A stretch of DNA of 64,000 nt from Thalassolituus hydrocarboniclasticus (GCF_025345565.1 NZ_CP054475.1:369501-433500), one strand, 5' to 3'; positions 17,692 through 26,395 are shown, counted from the first letter of the stretch. Notes: a model not told the origin generated them from the sequence alone. Translations and numbers: made by a program.

Positions 17692-18441
17692 GTGTTTTAT
17701 TTACCCCGCAGTCAGTTGCAGAATGAATCCAGCCTCAGCACAGAAGATCTGTCGGCGGTCGACTGGCCGGCGCGTTTCCGCGAACTGGCCGCCAGCGCCC
17801 GTCACCCGGCCCTGCAACAGTATTACCAGGCCGGCGTACCGGCCGGCAGTACGGCTATGGCTGATGTGCCTATGGTGGCGCTGGATTTTGAAACCACCGG
17901 TCTTGATCCGCAGCAGGGCGGTATTGTCAGTATCGGGCTGGTGCCGCTGACGCTGGCGCGCATCTCCTGTGCTGGTGCTGCACACTGGATTGTGCGGCCA
18001 CGGGCGCGGTTATCCCATGAATCCATCGTCGTGCATGGTATTACCCACAGCGATATCGCCGCGGCACCGGATATCAGCAAAGTGCTGGATGACCTGCTGG
18101 CCCAGCTGGCCGGGCGCGTGGTGGTGGCGCATCACCGCAGTATCGAGCGGCGTTTTCTTAATAATGCACTGCTGACCCGGCTGGGGGAGGGAATCGAATT
18201 TCCGGTGATCGACACCATGGCGCTGGCATACCGTTTCCGCCACGAACCGGGGTTCTGGCAGCGTTTACGTGGCCGCAAACCCGACTCGGTACGGCTGGCC
18301 GATTGTCGTCGCCGTTACCATCTGCCGTTTTATCGTCCGCATCATGCCCAGACCGATGCCCTGGCCTGCGCTGAGCTGCTGCAGGCGCAGATTGCACACC
18401 ACTTCAGCCCGCAGACACCAGTAAGCGATTTATGGTGCTGA
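17692..18441 (+). CDS. DnaQ-like DEDDh 3'-5' exonuclease
   Basis: The protein has 249 residues and starts at GTG 17692, four bases after the previous stop. The exonuclease fold shows the DEDDh set: ALDFETTGLDP (ExoI, Asp and Glu), VVVAHHRSIERRFL (ExoII region) and HHAQTDALACAELL (ExoIII, His and Asp). It resembles the epsilon proofreading subunit but belongs to the shorter paralogue family associated with CBS-DUF294 proteins. It likely trims single-stranded DNA or RNA. Its pairing with a nucleotide-sensing protein and a transporter is conserved in related bacteria as I recall; the biological purpose is unknown. Confidence 0.9.
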   Translation: MFYLPRSQLQNESSLSTEDLSAVDWPARFRELAASARHPALQQYYQAGVPAGSTAMADVPMVALDFETTGLDPQQGGIVSIGLVPLTLARISCAGAAHWIVRPRARLSHESIVVHGITHSDIAAAPDISKVLDDLLAQLAGRVVVAHHRSIERRFLNNALLTRLGEGIEFPVIDTMALAYRFRHEPGFWQRLRGRKPDSVRLADCRRRYHLPFYRPHHAQTDALACAELLQAQIAHHFSPQTPVSDLWC

Positions 18442-18589
18442 GTGGCTGTGCCGGGCGTGTAATGAGCCGTTTCCGTGGCCTGATTACAAAACAGCACAGG
18501 ATGGTTACGAAAATTCCGGTAAATCGAAGAACATCTGTTCATAGTTGATCTAGAATATTGGTCATAGACGGCCAATTGAGGTTAATGTC

Positions 18590-18709
18590 GTGGACGATAC
18601 CGAAACCTTTGAGCATGAGCTCAGCGATCATGAAATGTTACATGTTCATATGTGGGCGACTCTGGTCAGCTCAGTATTACTCTTTGTCATTGCCTATCTG
18701 AGCATGTGA
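18590..18709 (+). CDS. 39-residue single-span membrane peptide
   Basis: A GTG start at 18590 with TGAGGT eight bases upstream opens a frame of 39 codons. The first half is acidic and His-rich (ETFEHELSDHEMLHVH). The second half is a hydrophobic span (TLVSSVLLFVIAYLSM) reaching the C-terminus. A strong terminator follows 22 bases after the stop, which supports a real transcription unit. Such a peptide could be a small subunit or regulator of a membrane complex. No homologue was recognised; low complexity and length leave room for doubt. Confidence 0.55.
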   Translation: MDDTETFEHELSDHEMLHVHMWATLVSSVLLFVIAYLSM

Positions 18710-18730
18710 ATACCCGCCTGAATTTTCTTC

Positions 18731-18755
18731 AGCCCGCCACCGCGCGGGCTTTTTT
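18731..18755 (+). terminator. Rho-independent terminator after the 39-residue ORF
   Basis: AGCCCGC-CACC-GCGCGGGCT-type stem followed by six T residues. Confidence 0.9.
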
Positions 18756-18821
18756 GTGCGCGCACTGTAGCGGATGCTGGTAGTCTGAACGGGTTTTCTG
18801 AGCGCAGTTACGAGGGGTGCT

Positions 18822-19496
18822 ATGTCTTTCCGCCATTTCAGTGAAATCGAACAACGCGTGCTGTCACGTCATTCTGCAGCCAGTGTCAAAGCGCGTCTGA
18901 CTAAGCCGAAAAGCGCGGCAGAGCTGTTGCAGATTCCGGCGCCACAGTGGTTGTCGGAAGCCTCGCGGGCGGTGTTTCAGTCGGGTTTCCGCTGGCAGGT
19001 GGTGGACGATAAATGGCCGCGCTTTGAACAGGTTTTTGGTGGTTTTAATCTGGCTTACTGTCGTCAGCTAGCGGATGAGCAGCTCGAAGCCATGATGAAG
19101 GAAGAAGGGCTTATTAAGCACTGGGCTAAAACCCGTTCTATCCAGACGAATGCCGATTATCTGGCCGGATTGGAAGCACAGCACGGATCGGTTGCCGCAT
19201 TTTTTGCCGCCTGGCAGCCCGGGGATATCTGCGCGAATATCGCCGCCCTGCAAAAATCCGGTGCACGTCTGGGCGGAAAAACCGGACAGGTATGGCTGCG
19301 GCGTATGGGGGTGGATATGCCGATCTATTCCAACGATGTACTGGCCGCACTGAAGCTTGAAGGTGTTACCAACAGCATGCCGGGTTCTGCTAAAGCGCGG
19401 GCGACCGTGCAGCAGGCGTTTGATCAGTGGCGTAGCGACAGTGGCCGTTCGCTGAATGAAATCAGCCAGCTGCTGGCCATGTCGGTTTCTGGCTGA
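18822..19496 (+). CDS. DNA-3-methyladenine glycosylase I (Tag)-like protein
   Basis: The protein has 224 residues. The segment FQSGFRWQVVDDKWPRFEQVFGGF (about residues 50-73, quoted here in part) and EEGLIKHWAKTRSIQTNADYL match the core of the Tag helix-hairpin-helix glycosylase family, which removes alkylated adenine. The Cys/His zinc-binding residues of E. coli Tag are not apparent. It therefore belongs to a divergent branch, and its activity on 3-methyladenine is not assured. GAGGGG lies just ahead of the ATG. Its stop is only three bases from the stop of the convergent response regulator, with no room for a terminator. Confidence 0.8.
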   Translation: MSFRHFSEIEQRVLSRHSAASVKARLTKPKSAAELLQIPAPQWLSEASRAVFQSGFRWQVVDDKWPRFEQVFGGFNLAYCRQLADEQLEAMMKEEGLIKHWAKTRSIQTNADYLAGLEAQHGSVAAFFAAWQPGDICANIAALQKSGARLGGKTGQVWLRRMGVDMPIYSNDVLAALKLEGVTNSMPGSAKARATVQQAFDQWRSDSGRSLNEISQLLAMSVSG

Positions 19497-19499
19497 AAC

Positions 19500-20270
19500 C
19501 TACATGGCCTCCACTTCTTCGGCCAGTGCCGAGCTGCCGATAATTTCAATCGCCCCATTAAAGGAATAGCCGATACTGTGCACGGTTTTAATCGGCATTT
19601 CATAGCCAGTGGCTTTGCAGCGGCGGCGCAGGCGCGACACCATTACGTCCAGACTGCGGGTTTCCGGCGCGTAGTGTTTAAAACCGAGCGCGGCATACAG
19701 TTCTTTGCGTGAGATTGCTGTTCCCGGCGTTCTGGCCAGTTTCAGTAATAGTTTTAATTCTGACAAATTCAGATCCTGGGTGGTTTTCTGCGGCAGAAGA
19801 ATCTGCCATTCCGGCAGGTTCAGCTGCCAGACCTGCTCACCTTCCGGCAACTGCACCGGAGCCTCCTGCTGCAGGGTAGGTTGCTGGGGCGACTGAACTC
19901 CCTGTTGTTGTCCACCTGTCAGGTTCCTGATAATTAACAGCAGTTCGCGGCTGTCGATGGGCTTGGGCAAATAATAATCGGCACCTGATTCAAGACCTTC
20001 CAGCCGGTCTTCCAGTGCGCCGTATGCAGTGAGCATAATAATTTTACTGCTGATTTTTTGTTTCAGGCGCCGGGCTGCTTCAAAGCCGTTCTCTCCGGGC
20101 AGGTTTACGTCCAGAACGATGACATCAGGCTGATAACTCTGCAGTACATAGTCCATCGCTTCGGCAGAATCTGCCTGACGTACATCCATACCCTTGCTGG
20201 CCAGAATCATGGCAATGGGTGTACGGAAGTCATCCTCATCATCCACAAGCAATACGCGGATGTCGTTCAT
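19500..20270 (-). CDS. OmpR-type two-component response regulator
   Basis: The protein has 256 residues. The receiver domain (residues 1-120) has the acidic pair DDEDD at 10-14, phosphoacceptor Asp54 in VIVLDVNLP, Thr in MLTAYGA and Lys in YLPKP. A Gln-rich linker of about 30 residues joins it to a winged-helix DNA-binding domain (~150-245), with LSELKLLLKLARTPGTAISR and SRLRRRCKATGYEMPIKTVHSIGYSF. The gene overlaps the kinase gene by four bases (ATGA), so the pair is translationally coupled. Target genes are unknown; no obvious repeat operator was seen upstream of the operon. Confidence 0.93.
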   Translation of the reverse strand: MNDIRVLLVDDEDDFRTPIAMILASKGMDVRQADSAEAMDYVLQSYQPDVIVLDVNLPGENGFEAARRLKQKISSKIIMLTAYGALEDRLEGLESGADYYLPKPIDSRELLLIIRNLTGGQQQGVQSPQQPTLQQEAPVQLPEGEQVWQLNLPEWQILLPQKTTQDLNLSELKLLLKLARTPGTAISRKELYAALGFKHYAPETRSLDVMVSRLRRRCKATGYEMPIKTVHSIGYSFNGAIEIIGSSALAEEVEAM

Positions 20271-21631
20271 TGTGTATTCTCCTTTAATGGCAGACTGATG
20301 CGGAAGCGGGTCGGATTCCCGTCGATCAGCCTGACCTGTCCATGATGTTGGCCGGCGATAACACGGACAAAATACAGCCCTAAACCGGTACCGGGTGTAC
20401 GTTTGTCAGCGTTGATGCGGAAATACTTTTCAAAGATTTTTTCGCGGTATGCGGCGTCAATACCGGGACCGTCATCGGCGACATCAATATGTACGGCGTG
20501 AGCATCTGAGCAGCAGGAAAACTCAATATTCCTGCGTTCGTTTGCATGCTTGATCGCGTTATTGATGAGGTTAGAAAAGAGAATAAACAACAGGTCGCGG
20601 TCACCGGGTACGATGATTGGTGATCCGTCATCAGCACGCAGCTGCACGTCATATTCGTCGGCCACTTCCTGCAATACACCGATCAGATTGACGTCACAGA
20701 AGGTTTCCTGGCTGTCGGTCAGAAGGTTCTGCACACGGTCGTTATTCAGGCACCCATTGACCAGCGTGGTAAGACGTAAATTGGCTCTGCTGATACGTTC
20801 TACCGAGCTATCAATGTCACTGTTCTGCTGCTCAGAGAGCAGGGTTATGGCATCGGTATTCGCGCGGATAATCGCCAGAGGAGTACGGAACTCGTGTGAC
20901 AACATAGTGACAAAAGCCCGCTGCTCCTGCAGAGCCCGTTCGGCAACCTGATGTGCTTTCTGCTCATCATTAAGTTTTTGCTTCAGCGATTCCCGCAGTC
21001 TTTCTGACGTCATCATGATGATGGAAAACGCATAAATAAATGCCAGGATAATGCCCCAGATAAAAATCAGGGAATCGTCGCTTTTATCGAGAAAATGAAT
21101 ATCACCGGGCGGGTACTTCAGTGTCACAACAATGCGGATCAGGCTGCAGACCGACGCTCCGGCAAAGGCAATGGCGACACCGCGGCGGGCTGGTAATTGC
21201 TGCTGTCGTTCACGGTAGAGAACAAGAGCAATCAGAAAACACAGCGAGCCAATACCAATCGCGCTGGCGATTACCCGCATGCCAAGATATTCATTGCCGG
21301 GGAAAAATAAGAAAACCGGGGCAAGAGCAATAATAATGATTGCAGGCAAGCGCCACTCGGTCGTCTTACCGCAGAAAATACGCATGGTCTGATACAGCAA
21401 TGCGTATGACAGCAGTAACAATATATTCGACGCAAAGATGGATAAAACATCGGCAATCTGACCACGCAGCAGAATCAGTATGGTGGCCAGCGATTGGCAG
21501 GCAGCACCAAATACCGCAGGTCGTAAGGCACGCTCTTCCGGCAGCAGGCGCCAGAATAAAAACAGGGTGACCGTACTGACAAAGGTCGTAATTGCCATTA
21601 CGGCAACCAGAGTGCGGATATCGAATAACAT
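20267..21631 (-). CDS. Sensor histidine kinase with multi-span membrane sensor domain
   Basis: The protein has 454 residues. About seven hydrophobic helices occupy residues ~5-215 with short loops, so the sensor is within the membrane rather than in the periplasm. A coiled linker (ERLRESLKQKLNDEQKAHQVAE, quoted only as its charged pattern) leads to the H-box LSHEFRTPLAII with His245. Then follow the N-box NLINNAIKHA, G1 DVADDGPGI, an F-box and G2 GTGLGLYFVRVI. It would autophosphorylate His245 and pass phosphate to the coupled response regulator. The architecture resembles 7TM-type sensors; the signal is unknown. Confidence 0.92.
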   Translation of the reverse strand: MLFDIRTLVAVMAITTFVSTVTLFLFWRLLPEERALRPAVFGAACQSLATILILLRGQIADVLSIFASNILLLLSYALLYQTMRIFCGKTTEWRLPAIIIIALAPVFLFFPGNEYLGMRVIASAIGIGSLCFLIALVLYRERQQQLPARRGVAIAFAGASVCSLIRIVVTLKYPPGDIHFLDKSDDSLIFIWGIILAFIYAFSIIMMTSERLRESLKQKLNDEQKAHQVAERALQEQRAFVTMLSHEFRTPLAIIRANTDAITLLSEQQNSDIDSSVERISRANLRLTTLVNGCLNNDRVQNLLTDSQETFCDVNLIGVLQEVADEYDVQLRADDGSPIIVPGDRDLLFILFSNLINNAIKHANERRNIEFSCCSDAHAVHIDVADDGPGIDAAYREKIFEKYFRINADKRTPGTGLGLYFVRVIAGQHHGQVRLIDGNPTRFRISLPLKENTQ

Positions 21632-21802
21632 GGGGTAACCTTTGCCTCAGCTCTGGCAAAAGTACCAGTGCCAAAGACAATATTTTTCAACTCGTTACAT
21701 TTGAGGGTGGCCGGCAATGCGCTGCCTTATGTCTATCCTGAGGCTTATCAGGGCGGACAACAACAGCCAGATTGCATGAAATGGCGGTACGGATGCTTCA
21801 GA

Positions 21803-22663
21803 TCAATGGTTGGATTCTGCAGGTTGACGCAGCAATGCCTGACACAGGGCGGAGAAGTAGCGGCCGAAAGCCAGATTGATAGCGTGGCGTTGTTCATCCT
21901 GTGGATACAGGCCTGATTGCGCTTCCACGGATTTTTTACTGCCTTTTACCAGAAAGCCGTTTTTGATGCCGGCGTCCTGAATAAAGGCTTCAAAGGCGCG
22001 GGCGCAGAGTTCTTCCGGCTGGCTGTAGTAGTGGATATTCAGTGCTTTATCCTGCGTGGCCGATGCAATAAACAACGGGCTGGGATCGTTACCATCAGCA
22101 CTGAGCAGAATGGCTTTAAAGCAGTCACCCAATAAGGCATTCAGCGGGTGGTCAATCGCGCTTTTATTCTGCAGCCACAGGGACGAGGCGAAGCTCATAG
22201 CCGGAGCATCGGTAAAAGCTTTGGCGGCGATGTAGTGGTCGAAAGCATGAAACCATTCGTGAGCGATGCTGCCGGGACCGGCATTTTTGGCTAAAGCAAA
22301 ACTGCGTTGCAGCGGCGAATAATGAGCCGATACGCCAGGGCGGCCACCACGGCCATATTGCAATGCCAGCGTGCCGCGTAACGAGATCAGCTCGCGCCGC
22401 AGGCGCAGGGCTTTTGCTGTGGGTAATGGCTGACCGGCGAGAATCTGGGTTAAATCGCACAAGGCATCGTAGAAACAGGCGGCGGCGTATTCCTGTTCGC
22501 TTTGTTTTACCCAGCGGCCAATTTCCACACCGCGAAAATCAAACAGCTGGCGAATGGTCAGGAAATCCGGAATCACGCCACCCAGTACGCTGCGATGGTC
22601 GGGGCCGGCGCGATAAAAACTGCGCTCGGTTAATGCGGTGGTCGGCTTGCCTGATTTGCGCAT
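21803..22663 (-). CDS. CLCA_X-like protein with HExxH-type motif (putative zinc metalloprotease)
   Basis: The protein has 286 residues without signal peptide or membrane span. A SIAHEWFHAFDHYIA segment near residue 138 has the HExxH zinc-metallopeptidase pattern. Downstream, EELCARAFEAFIQD near residue 223 could supply a third ligand (Glu). The overall pattern, including an N-terminal FDFRGVEIGRWV block and GLYP before the C-terminal helix, matches what I know as the CLCA_X family. That family is common in gammaproteobacteria and related to a domain seen in large polyvalent mobile-element proteins. The substrate is unknown. No strong Shine-Dalgarno precedes ATG 22663. Confidence 0.7.
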   Translation of the reverse strand: MRKSGKPTTALTERSFYRAGPDHRSVLGGVIPDFLTIRQLFDFRGVEIGRWVKQSEQEYAAACFYDALCDLTQILAGQPLPTAKALRLRRELISLRGTLALQYGRGGRPGVSAHYSPLQRSFALAKNAGPGSIAHEWFHAFDHYIAAKAFTDAPAMSFASSLWLQNKSAIDHPLNALLGDCFKAILLSADGNDPSPLFIASATQDKALNIHYYSQPEELCARAFEAFIQDAGIKNGFLVKGSKKSVEAQSGLYPQDEQRHAINLAFGRYFSALCQALLRQPAESNH

Positions 22664-22730
22664 CGGATGTTGGCTGCTGTCTTTGGAAACAGCATTATGC
22701 CTGCAGAGTTTTCTGTGCTGTAGCGGAAAT

Positions 22731-22760
22731 AAAAAATCCCGCGCAGGCGCGGGATTTTAA
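22731..22760 (-). terminator. Rho-independent terminator of the crystallin-PLC gene
   Basis: On the minus strand, ATCCCGCG-CCTG-CGCGGGAT is followed by a T-run, 26 bases past the stop at 22786. Confidence 0.9.
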
Positions 22761-22785
22761 GGTCACAGCCGAGCGGCAGACGCTG

Positions 22786-24501
22786 TTACCAGCGATCCGG
22801 CAACCACTGACCATTGCTGACCGCAAAGTTCACATGCACGTCGCTGCCAGAGGTGATGGCATCGCGCAGCAGGCGGGCTTCATAAGCACTGGCCGGCGTG
22901 GTGTAGGCGTAGCCCGGATATTCAGCGGCACAGGCGGCGGTACCGTTAGCGGCATTACCCATCGTCTGAGTGATGGCCCACTGGCCACTGCTGTTACGGC
23001 AGGCATAGTTCAGGCTGCTGTCGCCGGCAACGCTCATAAAACGATTACCGCTGGCGTGGAAGCGGGCTACTTTGCCATTGCTGTAGGCAGAAGCTGCACC
23101 TTCCGGCCCTACGGCCCAGAGCTGGTTGTTCAGGCGTGCGCCGTTGCCGTCGATATCACCTTCTTCCAGCATATCCAGACCAAAGGCGTTGATACCATTC
23201 TGCAGACCAATCAGCGCTTCTGCGGCACTGACATTGTCGTTGCAGAAATAATTAATGCATTCCTGTGAGCGTACATAGCGGCTGCTGTTAAAGTGATTTT
23301 CGTAAACGTTCAGACCGCTGACGCCTTTATTTTGCTCAAAGTTAACAGCAACACTCTTGGCAATATCGCAGCCGTTGTTACCACCACTTTTATAAATAAA
23401 GACGCGCTTACCCTGGGCGCGGATCTGTTCGAAGGTCAGGTCGTAGGGAATGGTCTGACAACTGCCGGCGGTGTAGACGATATCGCCCAGCCATTCGACA
23501 TCACGCTGCAACTGCTGGTAACCCGCGCTGTCACCGTTAATGTCGTCCTGCAGGAAGAAGAACACCACGTCATTGGCGTCGGCCCCTTTCAGCCAGCTGT
23601 CCACTTCACCCAGCATGCGGCGCAGCGTGGTGGTAAAGGTGGTACCGCAATCAACTGAGTGACAGACCTTGGTGTAGCTGCCACCTTTGCTGACATCCAG
23701 TTCGAAGAAACGCACGCCCAGCTGTAACTGTTCGATCAGCGCACGACGATGGTTTGGTCCGGGAATCAGCTGACCGCCAAAATACGCGGTGCTGTTAAAC
23801 GCATTGTGTGAAGCCAGGGCATTGGTTTCGCGGATAGGGCTGCGGTAACCGGCGGCTTCGGTAATATCGATCGCGGCTTCCTGCGCGGTAGGCACGCGTG
23901 ACGTCACGCGGAAAGAATCAATATTATCTTCAGTCCAGCTCGCCGGGCGCTCTTCCAGATTGGACGTGCTGCGCGTCAGGATGCGGTTTTCTTTGCTGTA
24001 GTTAAAGCCGGGGTAATTAAAAATCTCGACATTGGCTTTACCGGCAACCAGCAGCGAAGAGGCTTTGTTACGGCCCAGTAACACATTATTCAGATCGGAT
24101 TCACCTTCACCGGCCTGCAAGCAGTGTGGTGTGCCGCGAAAGCCCGGATGCTCGAATAAACAGGCAAAATCATTGCTGTTGCGGTTACGCACTTTAAATG
24201 AGCTGATGCCGTCGTTCATATTGCCCATTTTGTAGGTGTTGGCCATCACCCGGCTGTGTTTACCGCCGAAACTACCGTGCTCAAAAATCTCGATATAGCT
24301 GTTGCCGTACAGTTTAATGGACGACACCTTGTCGTTGCGGGAAGAGCCGATCCAGCTGTTATCACCAACGCCATAACACCATTCGGCGCCCTGATATTCT
24401 GCATGTTCATACAGACAGACTTTGTCTTCGGCCTGGGCTGCCAGCGCGGTGCCCGACAGCAATAATGCGGCGGTCAGCGCGCGCACAGAAGGTTTTTTCA
24501 T
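22786..24501 (-). CDS. Secreted PI-PLC-like phosphodiesterase with two beta/gamma-crystallin domains
   Basis: The start is ATG 24501 (MKKPSVRALTAALLLSG), with GAGGT just upstream; the 21 residues before it are not a signal. The 571-residue precursor has a Sec signal cleaved after AAQA. Two beta/gamma-crystallin modules follow (~25-100 and ~108-190), recognised by CLYEHAEYQGAEWCYGVG and CLFEHPGFRGTPHCLQAG. From ~215 comes a PI-PLC X-type TIM barrel. Candidate catalytic residues are the His of LASHNAFNS and of KVCHSVDCG; the strand LQLGVRFFELDV provides the acidic residue typical of the fold. Several Cys pairs suggest disulfides. It may cleave glycerophospho- or inositol lipids outside the cell. 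The combination of crystallin modules with a PLC barrel is unusual. Confidence 0.85.
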   Translation of the reverse strand: MKKPSVRALTAALLLSGTALAAQAEDKVCLYEHAEYQGAEWCYGVGDNSWIGSSRNDKVSSIKLYGNSYIEIFEHGSFGGKHSRVMANTYKMGNMNDGISSFKVRNRNSNDFACLFEHPGFRGTPHCLQAGEGESDLNNVLLGRNKASSLLVAGKANVEIFNYPGFNYSKENRILTRSTSNLEERPASWTEDNIDSFRVTSRVPTAQEAAIDITEAAGYRSPIRETNALASHNAFNSTAYFGGQLIPGPNHRRALIEQLQLGVRFFELDVSKGGSYTKVCHSVDCGTTFTTTLRRMLGEVDSWLKGADANDVVFFFLQDDINGDSAGYQQLQRDVEWLGDIVYTAGSCQTIPYDLTFEQIRAQGKRVFIYKSGGNNGCDIAKSVAVNFEQNKGVSGLNVYENHFNSSRYVRSQECINYFCNDNVSAAEALIGLQNGINAFGLDMLEEGDIDGNGARLNNQLWAVGPEGAASAYSNGKVARFHASGNRFMSVAGDSSLNYACRNSSGQWAITQTMGNAANGTAACAAEYPGYAYTTPASAYEARLLRDAITSGSDVHVNFAVSNGQWLPDRW

Positions 24502-24690
24502 ACCGACCTCACAGAGAGAGTGGAGAGTTATTTTTGTTGTTCTCCGGTGGCGGCGTGAGATCACTCAACGGAGATAAGCTTCCATGCCGGAACTATCTTA
24601 GACCTGTGGTTGTGAAGGAGGTATGACAATATGAGACGATGGTCTTGTTTTTTTTAGCAGAATTTAAACTGATGAAATTGTCAGAAGAAA

Positions 24691-24711
24691 CCAGCCGCAG
24701 AGAGCGGCTGG
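24691..24711 (-). terminator. Hairpin terminator of the atu-like operon
   Basis: A perfect 8-bp stem CCAGCCGC/GCGGCTGG with a 5-nt loop is followed on the minus strand by TTTCTTCT. It lies 34 bases past the last gene of the operon. Confidence 0.75.
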
Positions 24712-24744
24712 CCAGGCGTTCGCGTCAGCGGTTCAGCGCTCTGC

Positions 24745-25464
24745 TCAGAGCAGTTTCATGGCATCAATAAACGGCGGGTTTTTCTCGCGCAAAGCATCCA
24801 GTACCGGCTTGTGAAAGCGCTTTTTATGCTCGGCAAAAATAGTGCGTTTTTTATTAAAGGTGCGGGCAAAGGCCAGTGCGCCTTCCAGTACCGCTTCGCC
24901 GCCTTCAAACGCAGCGCTGAGGAAGTTATCGGCGAGTAATTCCGCCGCGCCGACCCGGCGGCCGGTCAGCAACATATCGTTGTAGCGATACGCCGGCAGA
25001 CTCTTCAGCACCACATCAATTAAACCCGGTACAAAGGGAATGCTCATATCCACTTCAGGAAAACAGAAGTAGCCACGGTCACTGCGCATAACGCGGAAAT
25101 CACAGGCACAGGCAATCACACAGCCATTGCCAAAAGTATGGCCGTTAATGGCGGCAATCGCTGGCACAGGAAGCTGCATCAGCCGTGCATGGCAACGATC
25201 CATGGTGTGCATAAATTCTTTCACATCATCATGCTGGCCACCCTGAATGGAGCCCATCAGCCAGGGCACATCCAGACCCTGGCTCCAGCTTTTTTCATCG
25301 GATGAGGTAATCACCAGCGCTTTAAAATCGATATTATCTTCCACCGTCTGCAGGTGTTGCTCAAATTCCCGGGCAAACTGCAGATTGTGAGTGTTGGCAC
25401 CGTTATCGAAGGAGATAATGGCAACCTTACCGCTGTCATCGCTGCGTAAACTGATCAGACTCAT
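24745..25464 (-). CDS. Enoyl-CoA hydratase/isomerase (ECI-like)
   Basis: The protein has 239 residues of crotonase fold. The oxyanion-hole glycines lie in INGHTFGNGCVIACACDFRVM. The active-site region FCFPEVDMSIPFVPG resembles the Delta3-Delta2-enoyl-CoA isomerase branch (peroxisomal ECI-like) more than classical hydratases, because the second catalytic Glu is not in its usual place. The gene is last in the atu-like operon, fifteen bases after the SDR gene, with its own Shine-Dalgarno (AGGAATTAGCA). It may shift a double bond in an unsaturated intermediate of the same pathway. Assignment to isomerase rather than hydratase is tentative. Confidence 0.85.
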   Translation of the reverse strand: MSLISLRSDDSGKVAIISFDNGANTHNLQFAREFEQHLQTVEDNIDFKALVITSSDEKSWSQGLDVPWLMGSIQGGQHDDVKEFMHTMDRCHARLMQLPVPAIAAINGHTFGNGCVIACACDFRVMRSDRGYFCFPEVDMSIPFVPGLIDVVLKSLPAYRYNDMLLTGRRVGAAELLADNFLSAAFEGGEAVLEGALAFARTFNKKRTIFAEHKKRFHKPVLDALREKNPPFIDAMKLL

Positions 25465-25478
25465 TGCTAATTCCTGCG

Positions 25479-26363
25479 TTATTCTTCGTTTAAGCCGCCC
25501 AGTGGTGGTTGCTCGCCATAAACATAGGCATCCGGCGCCTGGACAAATAAATCCGGCATTAAATCGGTTTTATCGCTGTCCGGGTTGGCACGGTACTGAT
25601 CGAAATTGGTTTCGCCACGGCTGCGCAGAAAATCTTCATCAATCAGCAACTGGCCGGTGACTTCACGTGCGCTGGTTTGCAGCAGCGTGTGAGCGGCGTC
25701 GGCCATAATCAGCGGATTACGTGCGCGGTCAAAAGACTGCTTACCGCCAAATGAGGTTGCCGCGGTGTGAATAACGGTACGTGGCCATAATGCATTAACG
25801 CTGATGCCATAGCGTTTGAATTCGTCCGACATGCCCAGCGTCAGCATCGACATGCCGTATTTGGTCAGGGTGTAAGGCGAATGGTTACGCAGCCAGCGGC
25901 GATCCATATCCAGTGGCGGACACAGGCTTAAAATATGCGGATTGTCGGATTTTTTCAGATGTGGCAACGCTTTCTGGCTGAGCAGAAACACCGCGCGGAA
26001 ATTTACCTGCATCATCAGATCGAGTTTTTTCAGCGGCGTGCTTTCCACACCGGCCAGCGCGATGGCACCGGCATTATTGATGATGGCATCGATACCGCCA
26101 AAACGCTCAACGGTTTTTGCAATCAGGTTATCGACGTCTTCTTCGCTGCGCACATCCACTTTAATCGCCAGCGCCTGACCGCCGGCTTCTTCCACTTCGC
26201 GGGCTACGGAATGAATGGTGCCTTCGAGTTTCGGATTCGGCTCGTCGGACTTGGCAGCAATCACAATATTGGCGCCGTCACGGGCACAGGCCAGTGCAAT
26301 TTCGCGGCCGATGCCACGGCTGGCACCGGTAATAATAATGGTTTTATTGTTGAGGCTGGCCAT
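25479..26363 (-). CDS. Short-chain dehydrogenase/reductase, HSDL2-like (possible AtuG or AtuB)
   Basis: The protein has 294 residues. It shows the Rossmann signature TGASRGIGREIAL, the structural NNAG and the catalytic YTLTK (Tyr and Lys). The usual catalytic Ser thirteen residues before Tyr is replaced by Leu. The PHILSLCPP and MSMLTLGMSDEF context matches the hydroxysteroid-dehydrogenase-like 2 (HSDL2) group. In Pseudomonas the atu cluster encodes two SDRs, AtuB and AtuG. Position right after the biotin carboxylase gene is that of atuG, but identity cannot be settled here. It probably oxidises a 3-hydroxyacyl-CoA or a terpenoid alcohol or aldehyde. Confidence 0.85.
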   Translation of the reverse strand: MASLNNKTIIITGASRGIGREIALACARDGANIVIAAKSDEPNPKLEGTIHSVAREVEEAGGQALAIKVDVRSEEDVDNLIAKTVERFGGIDAIINNAGAIALAGVESTPLKKLDLMMQVNFRAVFLLSQKALPHLKKSDNPHILSLCPPLDMDRRWLRNHSPYTLTKYGMSMLTLGMSDEFKRYGISVNALWPRTVIHTAATSFGGKQSFDRARNPLIMADAAHTLLQTSAREVTGQLLIDEDFLRSRGETNFDQYRANPDSDKTDLMPDLFVQAPDAYVYGEQPPLGGLNEE

Positions 26364-26395
26364 GCTCAGCTCCTGTTTTTATTAATATGTAAGAA

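Noticed and set aside
22363..23268. 301-residue plus-strand open frame
   Set aside because: Antisense to the CLCA_X-like and crystallin-PLC genes; Arg-rich shadow.
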